Shown: positions 52,550-62,815, counted from the stretch's first letter. The stretch is 64,000 bases of DNA from Saprospiraceae bacterium (GCA_020848995.1 JADLHA010000030.1:1-64000); one strand, 5' to 3'. Notes: generated from the letters alone by a model not told the origin. Translations and numbers: made by a program.

Positions 52550-54328
52550 ATGCAAACGCGCCCTGTGATGAACTGGGGAGAGCTGGTGCGGTCCTATCGC
52601 ATCTTCCGGTTTATCAAACCCTATCGCTGGTATTTCTTTTTTGGAATGGTGTTCCTAGTTCTGGGGAGTGGACTGTTTATGGTCTTTCCTGCTGCCGCAG
52701 GGGAAATGGCCAATGCAGCCATCGGAAAAAGCAAATGGCCGTTCAGTTTAGCTTCTTATGGATTGTTGTTCCTTTCGATCCTGGTGATTCAGGGCATCCT
52801 GTCTTATTTCCGCACCTTGTTTTTCGCACGCGTCAGCGAATATGGAATGGCCGATTTGAGGCAGGAACTGTATTCTAAAATTATATGCCAGGACATGGCC
52901 TATTTCGAAAGCCACCGCATCGGGGAACTCACCAGCCGCCTCACCGCCGATGTCGAACAGTTGCAGGCTGCCTTCTCCGTGACCTTGGCTGAGTTTATTC
53001 GCCAGATCGTCGTACTGGTTGCCGGAATCGGGATCATCGCATGGATGACACCCCGGCTTGCACTGACCATGTTGTTGACTTTTCCCATCATCGTCGTTGC
53101 GAGCATTCTGTTTGGTCGCTACGTTCGCAAATTGTCGCGTGAGCGCCAGGATGCGCTTGCTGGCGCCAATACGATCGTGGAAGAAACCCTGCAATCTTTT
53201 CAAAATGTTAAGGCATTCACCAACGAGTTATTTGAAATTGGGCGCTACGGCGATTCCATTCGGGACATGGTGAGGATATCCATGCGCTATGCCCGCACGA
53301 GAGGCGTTTTTTTCATCTTCGTGATCACCATCTTGTTTGGTGGGCTGTTTTTCATATTGTGGAGAGGAGCCATCCTGGTGGAACGCGGGGAAATGGAAGT
53401 GGGCGATCTGTTTTCTTTCATCCTCTACACGGGCATCATCGGGGGAGCCATCGCCGGAATCGGGAACCTCTATACAGCCATCGCCGGATCTGTGGGTGCG
53501 ACCGAGCGCATTCAGGCCATACTGGATCGCCCCTCAGAAGTCGATCTCTCCGTATCAGCAACTGCGGAAATCGCTTCCTCTGCTGCCGGTCAGGTGGAAT
53601 TCAAAAAGGTTCATTTCAATTATCCCTCCAGGCCGGATGTTGAAGTCCTTCACGACATCAACCTGCAATTGGAACGCGGACAGCGCGTTGCCCTGGTCGG
53701 TTCCAGCGGAGCCGGCAAGTCGACCATCGTGCAATTGTTGATGCGCTTTTACGAACCTTCTGCCGGACAATTGCATGTGGATGGCAGGCCTGCCAGCAGT
53801 TATGAATTGCGCGAGTACAGAAGCCGATTGGCAATCGTTCCCCAGGAAATTCTCCTCTTTGGAGGAAGCATCCGCGACAACATTAAGTATGGCAAACCGC
53901 ATGCGAGTGAAAACGAAGTCCGCGATGCCGCTCAAAAGTCGAATTCACTGGAATTCATCGAATCCTTTCCACAGGGCTTCGACACCATTGTCGGCGAACG
54001 CGGAATGAAACTCAGTGGCGGACAGCGCCAACGCATCGCCATTGCCAGGGCCATCCTGAAAGATCCCTCCATCCTCATCCTCGACGAAGCCACCTCATCG
54101 CTCGATGCTGAAAGTGAACGCCTGGTTCAGGACGCGTTGGACAAACTCATGTCCAACCGCACTTCGCTGATCATTGCCCACCGACTTTCGACCATCCGGG
54201 AAGCGGATTGCATTTACGTACTTCAAAGGGGACGCATCGTTGAACGGGGAACCCACGAGGAACTGGTATCCATCGAATACGGTGTTTACCGCCGTCTGGT
54301 TGAGCTTCAACTGGATCCGGTCGAATAG
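52550..54328 (+). CDS. ABC exporter, fused permease and ATPase (MsbA-like)
   Basis: 592 residues (574 if the start is the ATG at 52568, which the -7 box favours). Six membrane helices in the N-terminal half (about 35-320) form an ABC type 1 exporter domain. The ATPase half has Walker A LVGSSGAGKST, the Q-loop IVPQEILLF, signature LSGGQRQRIAIARA, Walker B ILILDEATSSLD and the H-loop IAHRLST. Homologues include MsbA and multidrug exporters. The cargo, lipid or drug, cannot be decided. murB follows after 81 bases. Confidence 0.92.
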   Translation: MQTRPVMNWGELVRSYRIFRFIKPYRWYFFFGMVFLVLGSGLFMVFPAAAGEMANAAIGKSKWPFSLASYGLLFLSILVIQGILSYFRTLFFARVSEYGMADLRQELYSKIICQDMAYFESHRIGELTSRLTADVEQLQAAFSVTLAEFIRQIVVLVAGIGIIAWMTPRLALTMLLTFPIIVVASILFGRYVRKLSRERQDALAGANTIVEETLQSFQNVKAFTNELFEIGRYGDSIRDMVRISMRYARTRGVFFIFVITILFGGLFFILWRGAILVERGEMEVGDLFSFILYTGIIGGAIAGIGNLYTAIAGSVGATERIQAILDRPSEVDLSVSATAEIASSAAGQVEFKKVHFNYPSRPDVEVLHDINLQLERGQRVALVGSSGAGKSTIVQLLMRFYEPSAGQLHVDGRPASSYELREYRSRLAIVPQEILLFGGSIRDNIKYGKPHASENEVRDAAQKSNSLEFIESFPQGFDTIVGERGMKLSGGQRQRIAIARAILKDPSILILDEATSSLDAESERLVQDALDKLMSNRTSLIIAHRLSTIREADCIYVLQRGRIVERGTHEELVSIEYGVYRRLVELQLDPVE

Positions 54329-54409
54329 CAAGCGCGATTCATGCCATCGGGAAGGGGGCACCTGATTACAATCCATTGCAAAGCCTTAGCTTAGCCTAAA
54401 ATTGTAAAC

Positions 54410-55423
54410 TTGGAACAGAGCCGCAAGGGTGCACCTTTATTAGCCTACAACAGTTTTGGCATCGAGGCCTACGCGGAAGACCTGATGCACATTCGCCAGG
54501 CGGAGCAACTTGCCGCCTATCATCCGGGAATGCCGTTTAGAATTCTGGGTGGCGGAACCAACATCCTCATTGCTTCTAATTTGCAGGGTGCCGTGCTGCG
54601 CATGGAAATCGACGGAATCGAGGTATTGGAAGACAATGCACAAGGCGTTTGGGTGCGCGCTGGTGCTGGTCAGGTGTGGCACGGTTTGGTTGAATGGGCA
54701 CTCGAGCGCGATTTGGGCGGAATTGAAAACCTTAGCCTGATACCCGGTACGGTTGGTGCAGCTCCCGTTCAGAACATCGGAGCCTATGGAGTTGAACTGA
54801 GCGAGGTGTTTGCCTGGGCAGAAGTATGGGACCTCGAAATGCGAAGCATCCGGAAGGTGAAGGGTGAAGAAGCAGGATTTGGATATCGCGACAGCCATTT
54901 CAAAGGAGCTTGGAAAGGCCGATACATCATTACACATGTAGTGCTGCACCTTCGGCGCAATGCGCGGCCCAATACGTCTTACACCGTGGTTCGCGAGGCC
55001 CTCGAAAAAAAGGGCATCGGAGATCCGTCCATCCGCGATGTGAGTGAAGCCATCGTAGAGATCCGCAAAACCAAGCTTCCCGATCCATCAGCGTTGGGAA
55101 ATGCCGGAAGCTTTTTTAAAAATTGCTCTGTCGACGCCCGGCGATACAGCGAATTGAAGCTGCGTTTTCCCGGAATGCCCGCTTTCCAGCAGCCAGACGG
55201 TAGTTTTAAAATACCCAGCGGGTGGCTTATCGAGTCCTGCGGGTGGAAGGGAAAGCAGCAGGGACGGGTCGCCTGTTATGCAAAACAAGCCCTCGTCCTG
55301 GTAAACTGCGGCGGCGCAACCGGTCTTGAAATCCTCGAATTTGCTGGTGAAGTTGCCCGGACGGTTGAGGATACTTACGGGTTGCTGTTGGAACCTGAAG
55401 TAAATATTTGGGAAGACAACTAA
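54410..55423 (+). CDS. murB: UDP-N-acetylenolpyruvoylglucosamine reductase MurB (TTG start)
   Basis: 337 residues. FAD enzyme that reduces enolpyruvyl-UDP-GlcNAc to UDP-MurNAc with NADPH. Motifs: YNSFGIEA, RILGGGTNILI, LIPGTVGAAPVQNIGAYG (FAD), GFGYRDSHFK, NAGSFFKN with the proton-donor Ser, and the C-terminal LLEPEVNIWED with the catalytic Glu. These make it a type I MurB. The only start that keeps the conserved NSFG region is TTG at 54410, because a stop lies in frame at 54392 and the first ATG (54485) comes after it. It lies outside the dcw cluster. Confidence 0.94.
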   Translation: MEQSRKGAPLLAYNSFGIEAYAEDLMHIRQAEQLAAYHPGMPFRILGGGTNILIASNLQGAVLRMEIDGIEVLEDNAQGVWVRAGAGQVWHGLVEWALERDLGGIENLSLIPGTVGAAPVQNIGAYGVELSEVFAWAEVWDLEMRSIRKVKGEEAGFGYRDSHFKGAWKGRYIITHVVLHLRRNARPNTSYTVVREALEKKGIGDPSIRDVSEAIVEIRKTKLPDPSALGNAGSFFKNCSVDARRYSELKLRFPGMPAFQQPDGSFKIPSGWLIESCGWKGKQQGRVACYAKQALVLVNCGGATGLEILEFAGEVARTVEDTYGLLLEPEVNIWEDN

Positions 55424-55521
55424 ACACAAAATTGGCAAATGCGCCAGTAAACCGTTATTTTTACTAAAAGATTGCGTCAAGGTCGGGGCCTTGTGCTCCC
55501 CATGGCCATTTACCCAAATGC

Positions 55522-58500
55522 ATGAGCATGAGGATACAATTATTGTGGATTGGTCTGCTGGTTTCTTTTTGTACACCTGTTTCAGCCATCAGTGCCCCCT
55601 GCGCGGCATGCTCCCGTCAAGCCGACTCGCTCGCGTTGGTAAGCCTTTACCAGGCAACAGACGGCCCTAACTGGACCGTTTCCTGGAACCTCGACAATCC
55701 CATGACGACCTGGGCTGGCGTTCTTCTCGATCCTGGGGGATGTGTGCGCAGCCTCGTATTAATCAACAATGGACTGAATGGCATCCTGCCGGCGGCACTG
55801 GGCACTTTGTCGGATCTGCGTTTGCTGTACCTGTTTGGCAATTTTCTAAACGGACCCATCCCTCCGGAATTGGGCCAGCTCGGAAAAGTGGAGGATCTGG
55901 TGTTGGAGAACAACCAGCTCTCCGGCAACATTCCCCCGGAGTTGGGAATGTGCGCTTCGCTCAAAACGCTCAGCCTGGGCAACAATTTCCTGGACGGCGA
56001 ATTGCCCGCGGCAATGGGGAACCTTTCCCAACTGGTCACCCTGGTGCTGTCGAACAATGTACTTACCGGACCCATTCCCGCCTCTTTTGGCAACCTGGCT
56101 AAACTCGGTGTGCTCGACTTGAGGCGGAACCAGCTCAGTGGCTCGCTTCCGGCCTCCCTGGGACAGTTGACCTCTCTCCGGGAGTTTTACGTCCAGAACA
56201 ACCGTCTCAGCGGCACCATACCGGCATCCATGGGTAATCTGAACCAGATGAACCACTTCTGGGTTTTCGACAACGATTTTACCGGAGACGTTCCGGACTT
56301 AACAGCAGCTCCATTGGCCAGTTTCAGGATTGAAGACAACCGTTTCTCAGGAATTCCGGATTTCAGCTCGGTACAGACCTGGGGCAATTCATTCCCTTTT
56401 GGACTGATCATCACGGGAAACGCATTTACTTTCGAAGACTTGCTTCCCCTCAAAAAGATACACCCGCGCTTTTATTACGATTTTGACCCCCAGGACCCAG
56501 TGACCCTTGATTCCCTGCAACTGCTCACTGCCGGAAGCCAGTACATCGTACAAACATTTGTCGACCCCGGCATCACGGAAAACAATTACAAATGGTTTAA
56601 GGATACGAGTTTGGTCTTCATCAGCAACCGGAATACCTACGAAATACCGCAGGCTTCCGAGGCAGACGAGGGCTATTACAGTGGCAGGATCACCCACCCG
56701 GAAATCAGCAATTTTGAAATCCGGATCGCCCCTTTTCGCCTGGTTGTCTATGACCCCTTGCGTTGCGACAAACCACTTGCTGGCGAACGCTGCGATTCCG
56801 CCATTGCTTTTTGCAGTACTTCCGAACTCCATAAATATTGCGGTTCGCTGGGAAACTCGGATACCGCAATTCATTATTTCCTATGCGACAGCACCATCCC
56901 CGTAAACAATCCGCGCTGGATGTCGTTTGTTGCCCCTTCCGACAGCCTGCTCATCGAGGTGATCCCGTATGGTTGCACGGGAATTGACGTTGGAGGGACC
57001 ATTTTCCGGGGAATGCAGGCGGCAGTCTGGTCATCCTGCGGACAGACACCCGACAGCATTTTGCTTTGCCACAGCGATTGCTCAGAGAGCCCCATCGGAT
57101 TGACCTCCAACGCCTTTCAAATCGGCCAAACCTATCGCCTGGTCGTCAATGGCTGCATGGGCGATAACTGCAATTACCTCGTCGTCATACGCCACGGACG
57201 CAAACCGTTCGAACTCGCTGAACCGGGTCCGATCTCAGGAGAAAATTCAATTTGCGCCGACGGCACGGTTCATCCCTACCATACCAACAAGATCTCCGGT
57301 GCGACGACCTACCAGTGGTTTATAGATGACTCCTTAGTTGCCAGCACTCCCGACACCCTGGTTGAACTCATCGACCTCGAACCTGGAGAATACCTGCTTA
57401 AAGTGCGGGCGGTCAATTTTTGCGATACCACCAACTTCAGCATCCTTCCACTCAAGGTCAACACGTTTCTGCGCGTGGCAGAGCTAACGGTAACGACCCT
57501 GGCCATGGACAGCGCCTTCGTCGTGAGTTTTACCATTCTGGGTGGTGTGAAACCCTACCTGCTTACCCTTGGCAGGGGAACCATTGATACCGCCACAGGT
57601 CGGTTTACATCGGACATTCTGTTGTGCAAATCGGCTTACGAATTTGAAATCCGGGACACCAGCGGATGTCAGGCTACTGTTTCCGGGTTCGAGCGTTGCG
57701 GATGCAATGGGCTTGCAGGAAGCATGCCTCAGGATAGCCTGACGATTTGCGAGGGGCAGACGTTTACCGTTCAGTATACGGGTTCTGAAACCAGAGACTC
57801 CGGTGATTTGGCAATTTACATCCTGTATACGGACCCGCTAAACCCAGCCGGAAGCATCATCCGGAGTAACGGTTCGGGAATTTTTCCTTTTGACCCGGCG
57901 CGATTCCGTTTCAACGTTTGGTATTATGTATCACGGGTCGTCGGACGGCGCAATGCAAAGGGAGAGCTCAACTTTCTGCACCCATGTCTGAGCATCTCGA
58001 ATTTTCAACCCGTCATTTTCAGGCAAAAGCCTCTGGTCTCCGCGGGCCCCGACCGCGCGGCTTGCGGAACCGCCACTTCGCTGGAAGCCTTCGGCAATTT
58101 TACCACGGGGGAGTGGAAACTCGTCTCTGGCCCCGGCCAGGCCGTCTTTGCTGATGCCCGCGCTGCCCTGACCACCGTTGAGGTGGACTCGCTGGGCGAT
58201 TACAGCTTTGCGTTTGAGGTGACCAATGGTTATTGTACAGGCAAAGACGAACTGCGCATACGATTCCAGGAAGGCCTTCAACCGGTTATCGGAGGGTTTG
58301 CAAACGTTTGTGAGGGACAGCATACCAAACTCGACGGAGGAAACTTCGACCGGTACCTATGGTCAACGGGTGATACAACGCGCGTGCTGCATGTGGATGC
58401 TCCCGGGACCTACTGCCTCACCGTATCGGATGCATCCGGATGCAGTGGCTCGTCCTGCCTGACCGTCGTACTTGCAATTGCACCATCGGCAAGCCTCGTA

Positions 58501-59361
58501 GCTCCGGACAGCCTGTGCACCGGAGATCGCGCCATCATCCTCGTCAGTGAACCCTATACGGCTTATCGCTGGAACGACGGAACGTCAACGCCCTTCTTGC
58601 CCATCGATACCGGAGGCCGCTACTGTGTAACCGTTACTGCAACCAACGGCTGTACGGATGAGGCCTGCTTCGATGTCATTTCCAAGAACCGGTCTTTCCG
58701 TTTCTTCAGCGATACGGCTTGTTTCGGCTCTACCTATACCTACCTCGGCCGCAGTTTTACTGCGGAGGGCACCCATGACATCGCCCTGGACGGCGCAGCT
58801 CCCAATGGATGTGACAGCATTGTTCGCCTTCAGTTGCATTGGTGGCCCAAACTGATCGTCACCGATACGCTGATATTTCCCGATGACGGTACGCGAACCG
58901 GTGTCGTCAGCGTGGTGATGGCAGGTGGGGTTCCGCCTTATCAGTATCTGTGGAGCAATGGCAGCAGGACCCCCGGGATCGCCAACCTTGTTTCCGGAAA
59001 CTACCAGTTGTTTGTAACCGATGCGAAAGACTGCGTTGCCATATTTAACTTCTTTGTACCTAAAACCGTAGGCACTTCAGGATCGACGGGTGCCGGCTTC
59101 CTGCCACGGTTTGCAATCTTTCCCAACCCATCTGCGTCCGGAGGAAATCTGTATATTGAAAATACAGGTTCACCCTGCACAGTGCAAGTCAGCTTATTTG
59201 ATATCTGGGGAAGAAAACATTCCTTACGAACGTTCGCTAGCTTATCGACAAATGAACCGCAACGCATTCCTTTGCCGGAATCTCCTGGCTTATACCATCT
59301 GCTCATCACCGACGAGTTTGGAAATATTCAATCTGCAAAAATCATAACGCATGATCATTAA
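55522..59361 (+). CDS. Secreted leucine-rich repeat protein with Ig-like repeats and T9SS sorting domain
   Basis: 1279 residues. Signal peptide (IQLLWIGLLVSFCTPVSA), a cap region with TDGPNWTVSWNLDNPMTTWAGV, then about eight plant-type LRRs (pattern L-x-x-N-x-L-S-G-x-I-P-x-x-L-G-x-L) at about 70-280. This cap plus LRR layout matches the LRR proteins of plants and many Bacteroidota. An Ig-like domain (about 345-410), a PPC-like Cys-rich region, several Ig/SprB-like repeats and a T9SS sorting domain (IFPNPSASGGNLYIEN, VSLFDIWGRKH) follow. Likely surface exposed and ligand-binding. It overlaps the next gene by 11 bases, so both are probably one operon. Confidence 0.87.
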   Translation: MSMRIQLLWIGLLVSFCTPVSAISAPCAACSRQADSLALVSLYQATDGPNWTVSWNLDNPMTTWAGVLLDPGGCVRSLVLINNGLNGILPAALGTLSDLRLLYLFGNFLNGPIPPELGQLGKVEDLVLENNQLSGNIPPELGMCASLKTLSLGNNFLDGELPAAMGNLSQLVTLVLSNNVLTGPIPASFGNLAKLGVLDLRRNQLSGSLPASLGQLTSLREFYVQNNRLSGTIPASMGNLNQMNHFWVFDNDFTGDVPDLTAAPLASFRIEDNRFSGIPDFSSVQTWGNSFPFGLIITGNAFTFEDLLPLKKIHPRFYYDFDPQDPVTLDSLQLLTAGSQYIVQTFVDPGITENNYKWFKDTSLVFISNRNTYEIPQASEADEGYYSGRITHPEISNFEIRIAPFRLVVYDPLRCDKPLAGERCDSAIAFCSTSELHKYCGSLGNSDTAIHYFLCDSTIPVNNPRWMSFVAPSDSLLIEVIPYGCTGIDVGGTIFRGMQAAVWSSCGQTPDSILLCHSDCSESPIGLTSNAFQIGQTYRLVVNGCMGDNCNYLVVIRHGRKPFELAEPGPISGENSICADGTVHPYHTNKISGATTYQWFIDDSLVASTPDTLVELIDLEPGEYLLKVRAVNFCDTTNFSILPLKVNTFLRVAELTVTTLAMDSAFVVSFTILGGVKPYLLTLGRGTIDTATGRFTSDILLCKSAYEFEIRDTSGCQATVSGFERCGCNGLAGSMPQDSLTICEGQTFTVQYTGSETRDSGDLAIYILYTDPLNPAGSIIRSNGSGIFPFDPARFRFNVWYYVSRVVGRRNAKGELNFLHPCLSISNFQPVIFRQKPLVSAGPDRAACGTATSLEAFGNFTTGEWKLVSGPGQAVFADARAALTTVEVDSLGDYSFAFEVTNGYCTGKDELRIRFQEGLQPVIGGFANVCEGQHTKLDGGNFDRYLWSTGDTTRVLHVDAPGTYCLTVSDASGCSGSSCLTVVLAIAPSASLVAPDSLCTGDRAIILVSEPYTAYRWNDGTSTPFLPIDTGGRYCVTVTATNGCTDEACFDVISKNRSFRFFSDTACFGSTYTYLGRSFTAEGTHDIALDGAAPNGCDSIVRLQLHWWPKLIVTDTLIFPDDGTRTGVVSVVMAGGVPPYQYLWSNGSRTPGIANLVSGNYQLFVTDAKDCVAIFNFFVPKTVGTSGSTGAGFLPRFAIFPNPSASGGNLYIENTGSPCTVQVSLFDIWGRKHSLRTFASLSTNEPQRIPLPESPGLYHLLITDEFGNIQSAKIITHDH

Positions 59362-61453
59362 ACACCAACTAAAAAGAATCATTGTCCTAACCTGCGGATT
59401 TATGCTGACCTCCATTCTATGCATAAATGCACAGAATGGTATTCGGATAGAGCGCTGGATCAACGGCGTGACCATTCCCGTCGACATTGCCCATAGCGGC
59501 GACGACCGACTTTTTGTAGTCGAAAAGCCAGGCAAGGTCAGAATCATCCGCAACAACAACCTGCTCCCAAATGCTTTTTTAGACATCACGTCCAAAGTCC
59601 GCTCCAGTGGCAACGAGCAGGGCTTGCTGGGACTGGCATTCCACCCGCAATTTCGAAGCAACGGATTGATCTACGTCAACTACACATCCGATTCCCTCGG
59701 ATCCAACCACACATTGGTTGAGGAATACCACATCTCAAACGATACCGACTACATCGATCATCAGTCAAACCGGTTACTGCTGGACATCAAGCAGCCTTTT
59801 GGCAACCACAACGGAGGGTGTTTGAAGTTCGGTCCGGATGGATTTCTGTACATCGGCATGGGGGATGGTGGCAGCGCGAACGACCCCAACAACAATGGCC
59901 AGAATAAGCTGGCCCTGCTGGGCAAAATGCTTCGCATTGACGTGAACGCTCCGACAACTTACAACATCCCTCCCTTAAATCCCTTTGTAAACAAACCAGA
60001 ATACGCTCCGGAAATCTGGGCTTTAGGCATGCGAAACCCCTGGCGCTTCAGTTTCGACCGCCTCACCGGCGACCTGTGGATTGGCGACGTTGGCCAGGGA
60101 ACCTGGGAGGAAATCGATTTCGAAGCAGCCGGAGACCCCGGAGGTAGAAATTATGGCTGGCGCTGTTACGAGGGGAATGCCAACTTTAACCTCGCGGGCT
60201 GTGAACCCAAGGAGAACTTTACTTTTCCAATACATGAATACCTCAGCGACGAAAGGGTGAACGGGTGTTCGGTAACCGGAGGGTATGTTTGCCGGGGAGA
60301 AGACTATCCATCCCTTTACGGCAAATACCTTTACGCCGACTATTGCAGCGGGAAGATGTGGACCATCGAACAACTTCCAGGCGGAGGCATCTCCAATGGT
60401 CTGGTATACGATCACACAAACAATGCGTTGACCGCTTTTGGCGAAGACGCTCAGGGCGGACTGTATTTTGCCGATGCATCTGCAAGCGCCATCTTCAGGA
60501 TCCTCGACACCTGCAGCCTGACGGTATCCGTACAGACCCAGGATGAATCTTGTCCGGGTTACCGCGATGGATCCGCCAAAACGCAATGGAATGAGCAAAT
60601 GGGGGTCCGGTTCATATGGTCAACGGGCGACACCACCGCGCAGTTGCAGGGCCTGGAACCCGGAACCTATTCGGTAACCATTACCCGCGGACTTTGTCCA
60701 GCAACAGCGCAATTTGAAATATCAGGGGCAACTCCGGACTCTGCATGTACCGAAAGTGTGCCTTTCATTTCCCTGTGCGAAGGCGACTCAACCACCTTAG
60801 TCGCTTGTGATGCCGGAGCGAACCGAACGTATGCGTGGTACCGCAACGACAGCCTGCTCGTGCAAACGGGTCGCCAACTGACGACCTCAGTTGCCGGCAG
60901 TTACCGGATTCGCTGGGTTGACAGCATCGGTTGCCTTTCTGAGCCATCCGGTGCGGTGGAATTGAAGCAATTGCCTCTTCCCCCTAAACCGGGAATAGGT
61001 GCTATCCGGGATTCCGTCTTTTCAGACCCCGGTTACGCTTTGTACCGCTGGATCCGGTTCGGAATGATCCACGAAGAGACCAATCTGCCTTACTTCAAGG
61101 TAGGTGGAGCGGATGGCTTTTATTCCGTACAGGTCGTCGATTCCAATGGCTGCGTAAGCCCTTTGTCCGACTCCATTGACGTAGTGGTACCGGCGTCAGA
61201 CAATCCTTCAAAACCGGGTGCTGCCCGGATCATTCCCAATCCCGTAAAAGATCAACTCTGCATACAGACTGATCTGATCCTGTTAAATTGGGAAATACTG
61301 GACCTCAATGGCAGAAGCCAGCTTCGCGGAAAATTTCCCTCCGGGGCCAATTGCCTGGGTGCAGAAGTGCTGGGCACTCTTGCGCCCGGATCCTACTGGT
61401 TGCGATTGAACAATGCCAAAGAAAGCATCCATTTGGCATTTACCCGGACCTAA
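59351..61453 (+). CDS. PQQ-type soluble sugar dehydrogenase-like protein with T9SS sorting domain
   Basis: 700 residues. Signal peptide (IIVLTCGFMLTSILCINAQ). The first ~380 residues are a six-bladed propeller of the glucose/sorbosone dehydrogenase family (also seen in Hedgehog-interacting proteins): DDRLFVVEKPGKVRII, NEQGLLGLAFHPQF (catalytic His region), FGNHNGGCLKFGPDGFLYIG, GDGGSANDPNNNGQ (calcium loop), ALGMRNPWRFSFD and NYGWRCYEG. Family members oxidize sugars with PQQ; whether this one binds PQQ is not shown. SprB-like and Ig-like repeats (about 380-600) and a T9SS sorting domain (IIPNPVKDQLCIQ, LNWEILDLNGRS) follow. It is exported. Confidence 0.88.
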   Translation: MIIKHQLKRIIVLTCGFMLTSILCINAQNGIRIERWINGVTIPVDIAHSGDDRLFVVEKPGKVRIIRNNNLLPNAFLDITSKVRSSGNEQGLLGLAFHPQFRSNGLIYVNYTSDSLGSNHTLVEEYHISNDTDYIDHQSNRLLLDIKQPFGNHNGGCLKFGPDGFLYIGMGDGGSANDPNNNGQNKLALLGKMLRIDVNAPTTYNIPPLNPFVNKPEYAPEIWALGMRNPWRFSFDRLTGDLWIGDVGQGTWEEIDFEAAGDPGGRNYGWRCYEGNANFNLAGCEPKENFTFPIHEYLSDERVNGCSVTGGYVCRGEDYPSLYGKYLYADYCSGKMWTIEQLPGGGISNGLVYDHTNNALTAFGEDAQGGLYFADASASAIFRILDTCSLTVSVQTQDESCPGYRDGSAKTQWNEQMGVRFIWSTGDTTAQLQGLEPGTYSVTITRGLCPATAQFEISGATPDSACTESVPFISLCEGDSTTLVACDAGANRTYAWYRNDSLLVQTGRQLTTSVAGSYRIRWVDSIGCLSEPSGAVELKQLPLPPKPGIGAIRDSVFSDPGYALYRWIRFGMIHEETNLPYFKVGGADGFYSVQVVDSNGCVSPLSDSIDVVVPASDNPSKPGAARIIPNPVKDQLCIQTDLILLNWEILDLNGRSQLRGKFPSGANCLGAEVLGTLAPGSYWLRLNNAKESIHLAFTRT

Positions 61454-61519
61454 ATTGGTAAGCGGAAGAGCAGGAATTCCTCGAAAACAACAGAATGCCC
61501 TGATGCAGGTCGCACAGCC

Positions 61520-61597
61520 TGGTGGGTGCTGGCAGGCTCGAACTGCCGACCTCCGCCCTGTCAAGGCGGCGCTCTGAACCAACTGAGCTAAGCACCC
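61520..61597 (-). tRNA. tRNA-Val(GAC)
   Basis: The minus strand folds fully: acceptor GGGTGCT/AGCACCC, D-arm, anticodon stem CCGCC/GGCGG with loop TTGACAG (anticodon GAC, reading GUC and GUU), T-arm GGCAG-TTCGAGC-CTGCC. The 3' CCA is encoded (61520-61522). Confidence 0.95.
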
Positions 61598-61911
61598 AAA
61601 ACATTGCCCTTGCCGCAGGCTTTTGCGACGGGGCCCCAAAGGTAATCAATGGCACAGACTTGAAGCGCCGGGCCGTATCTAAAATGTCGTAAGTTTGCAG
61701 CAACGCAAGGCGCAGCGAAGGTAGCATTATTTTGCGATAACTTACTGAGCTGCAACGAAGTATTGTGATGATCCATTCGATTGGCACGTGAGCTTTTACG
61801 GGCTGAGAGGCACAATAGAGCGTTTTTAGAAGTACCCTTGAGTAAAAAGCCCGCTGCAGCCTGATCCTGGGACCCCTGACAGCAAAGATTTCAGTACACG
61901 ATCCATTGTAA
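61598..61911. other. Intergenic stretch between tRNA-Val and the exonuclease gene
   Basis: No credible gene. On the minus strand a tRNA promoter box is seen (61637). On the plus strand TAAGTTTG (61692-61699) fits TAnnTTTG but lies over 200 bases from the next gene. Confidence 0.35.
61637..61644 (-). promoter_or_regulatory. -7 box for tRNA-Val
   Basis: On the minus strand TACCTTTG matches TAnnTTTG, 39 bases before the tRNA 5' end. The -33 region is imperfect. Confidence 0.45.
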
Positions 61912-62739
61912 ATGCAACCCTTTAAACTTGACCGCGAACTCGTTTTCTTCGACCTGGAGACCACAGGCATCAATGTATTGCGCGACCGAATTGTGCAAAT
62001 CGCCATGGTCAAATTCTCCCCGGGAAAGGAAACGCCTGAAGAGTTTTACAGCCTGATCCACCCCGGTTTGCCCATTCCCGCAGAGGTGACCCGCATCCAC
62101 GGCATCGACGATGAGGCAGTTGCTGACGCACCGAGCTTTGCCGATCTGGCCGGCGAAATGCATACCTTTATTGGGTGTTCTGATCTCGCCGGCTACAACA
62201 GCATACGGTTCGACGTGCCTTTGCTGGCTGAAGAATTTTTTAGGTGCGGAATCGATATCGAACTGGAATCCCGACGTCTCGTCGATGTACAACGCATATT
62301 TTATAAGATGGAGCCCCGCTCACTCAAAGCAGCCTATCAGTTTTATTGCGGGAAGACGCTCGACGAGGCCCACGACGCACTGGCAGACACCCGCGCTACC
62401 GTTGAAGTGCTGCTTGGTCAAATGGAACGCTACCGGGATACCGATTACGTCGATGATGATGGCCATGTAACCAACCATCCGGTGCGCAATGACCTTCAGG
62501 CGTTGAGCGAATTTACCAACGACCTCAATACCCTCGACGTCACCCAGAGGCTGAGGCTCAACGAACGCTCTGAAGTCGTCTTCAACTTTGGAAAATACGT
62601 AAACCAGAGCTTTGAGGAAGTATGGCAAAAGGAGCCCACCTATTTCAGTTGGATACTCGACCGCGATTTCTCGTATCAGGTGAAAAAGATCGTACGCAAG
62701 TTTGTCGAAGAAAAAAAGCAAAACAAGCCCCGGATCTGA
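61912..62739 (+). CDS. DEDDh 3'-5' exonuclease (DnaQ/ExoX-like)
   Basis: 275 residues. The exonuclease domain has FFDLETTG (ExoI motif, Asp and Glu), ADLAGYNSIRFDVPLL (ExoII, Asp) and EAHDALADTRATVEVL (ExoIII, His and Asp), the full DEDDh set. After a linker the C-terminus (about 220-262; VFNFGKYVNQSFEEVWQKEP) resembles the ExoX-like C-terminal domain that helps bind DNA. It is either a proofreading-type or a repair exonuclease. The polymerase subunit of DNA polymerase III is not near, so a repair role is a fair inference. Confidence 0.9.
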   Translation: MQPFKLDRELVFFDLETTGINVLRDRIVQIAMVKFSPGKETPEEFYSLIHPGLPIPAEVTRIHGIDDEAVADAPSFADLAGEMHTFIGCSDLAGYNSIRFDVPLLAEEFFRCGIDIELESRRLVDVQRIFYKMEPRSLKAAYQFYCGKTLDEAHDALADTRATVEVLLGQMERYRDTDYVDDDGHVTNHPVRNDLQALSEFTNDLNTLDVTQRLRLNERSEVVFNFGKYVNQSFEEVWQKEPTYFSWILDRDFSYQVKKIVRKFVEEKKQNKPRI

Positions 62740-62815
62740 GCCGGTGACCCGCTGTTGGAAACATTCGGGCACCGCCGTGCGTTAAAAGAGACAAACAATA
62801 CTCATTTCCAAAGCC

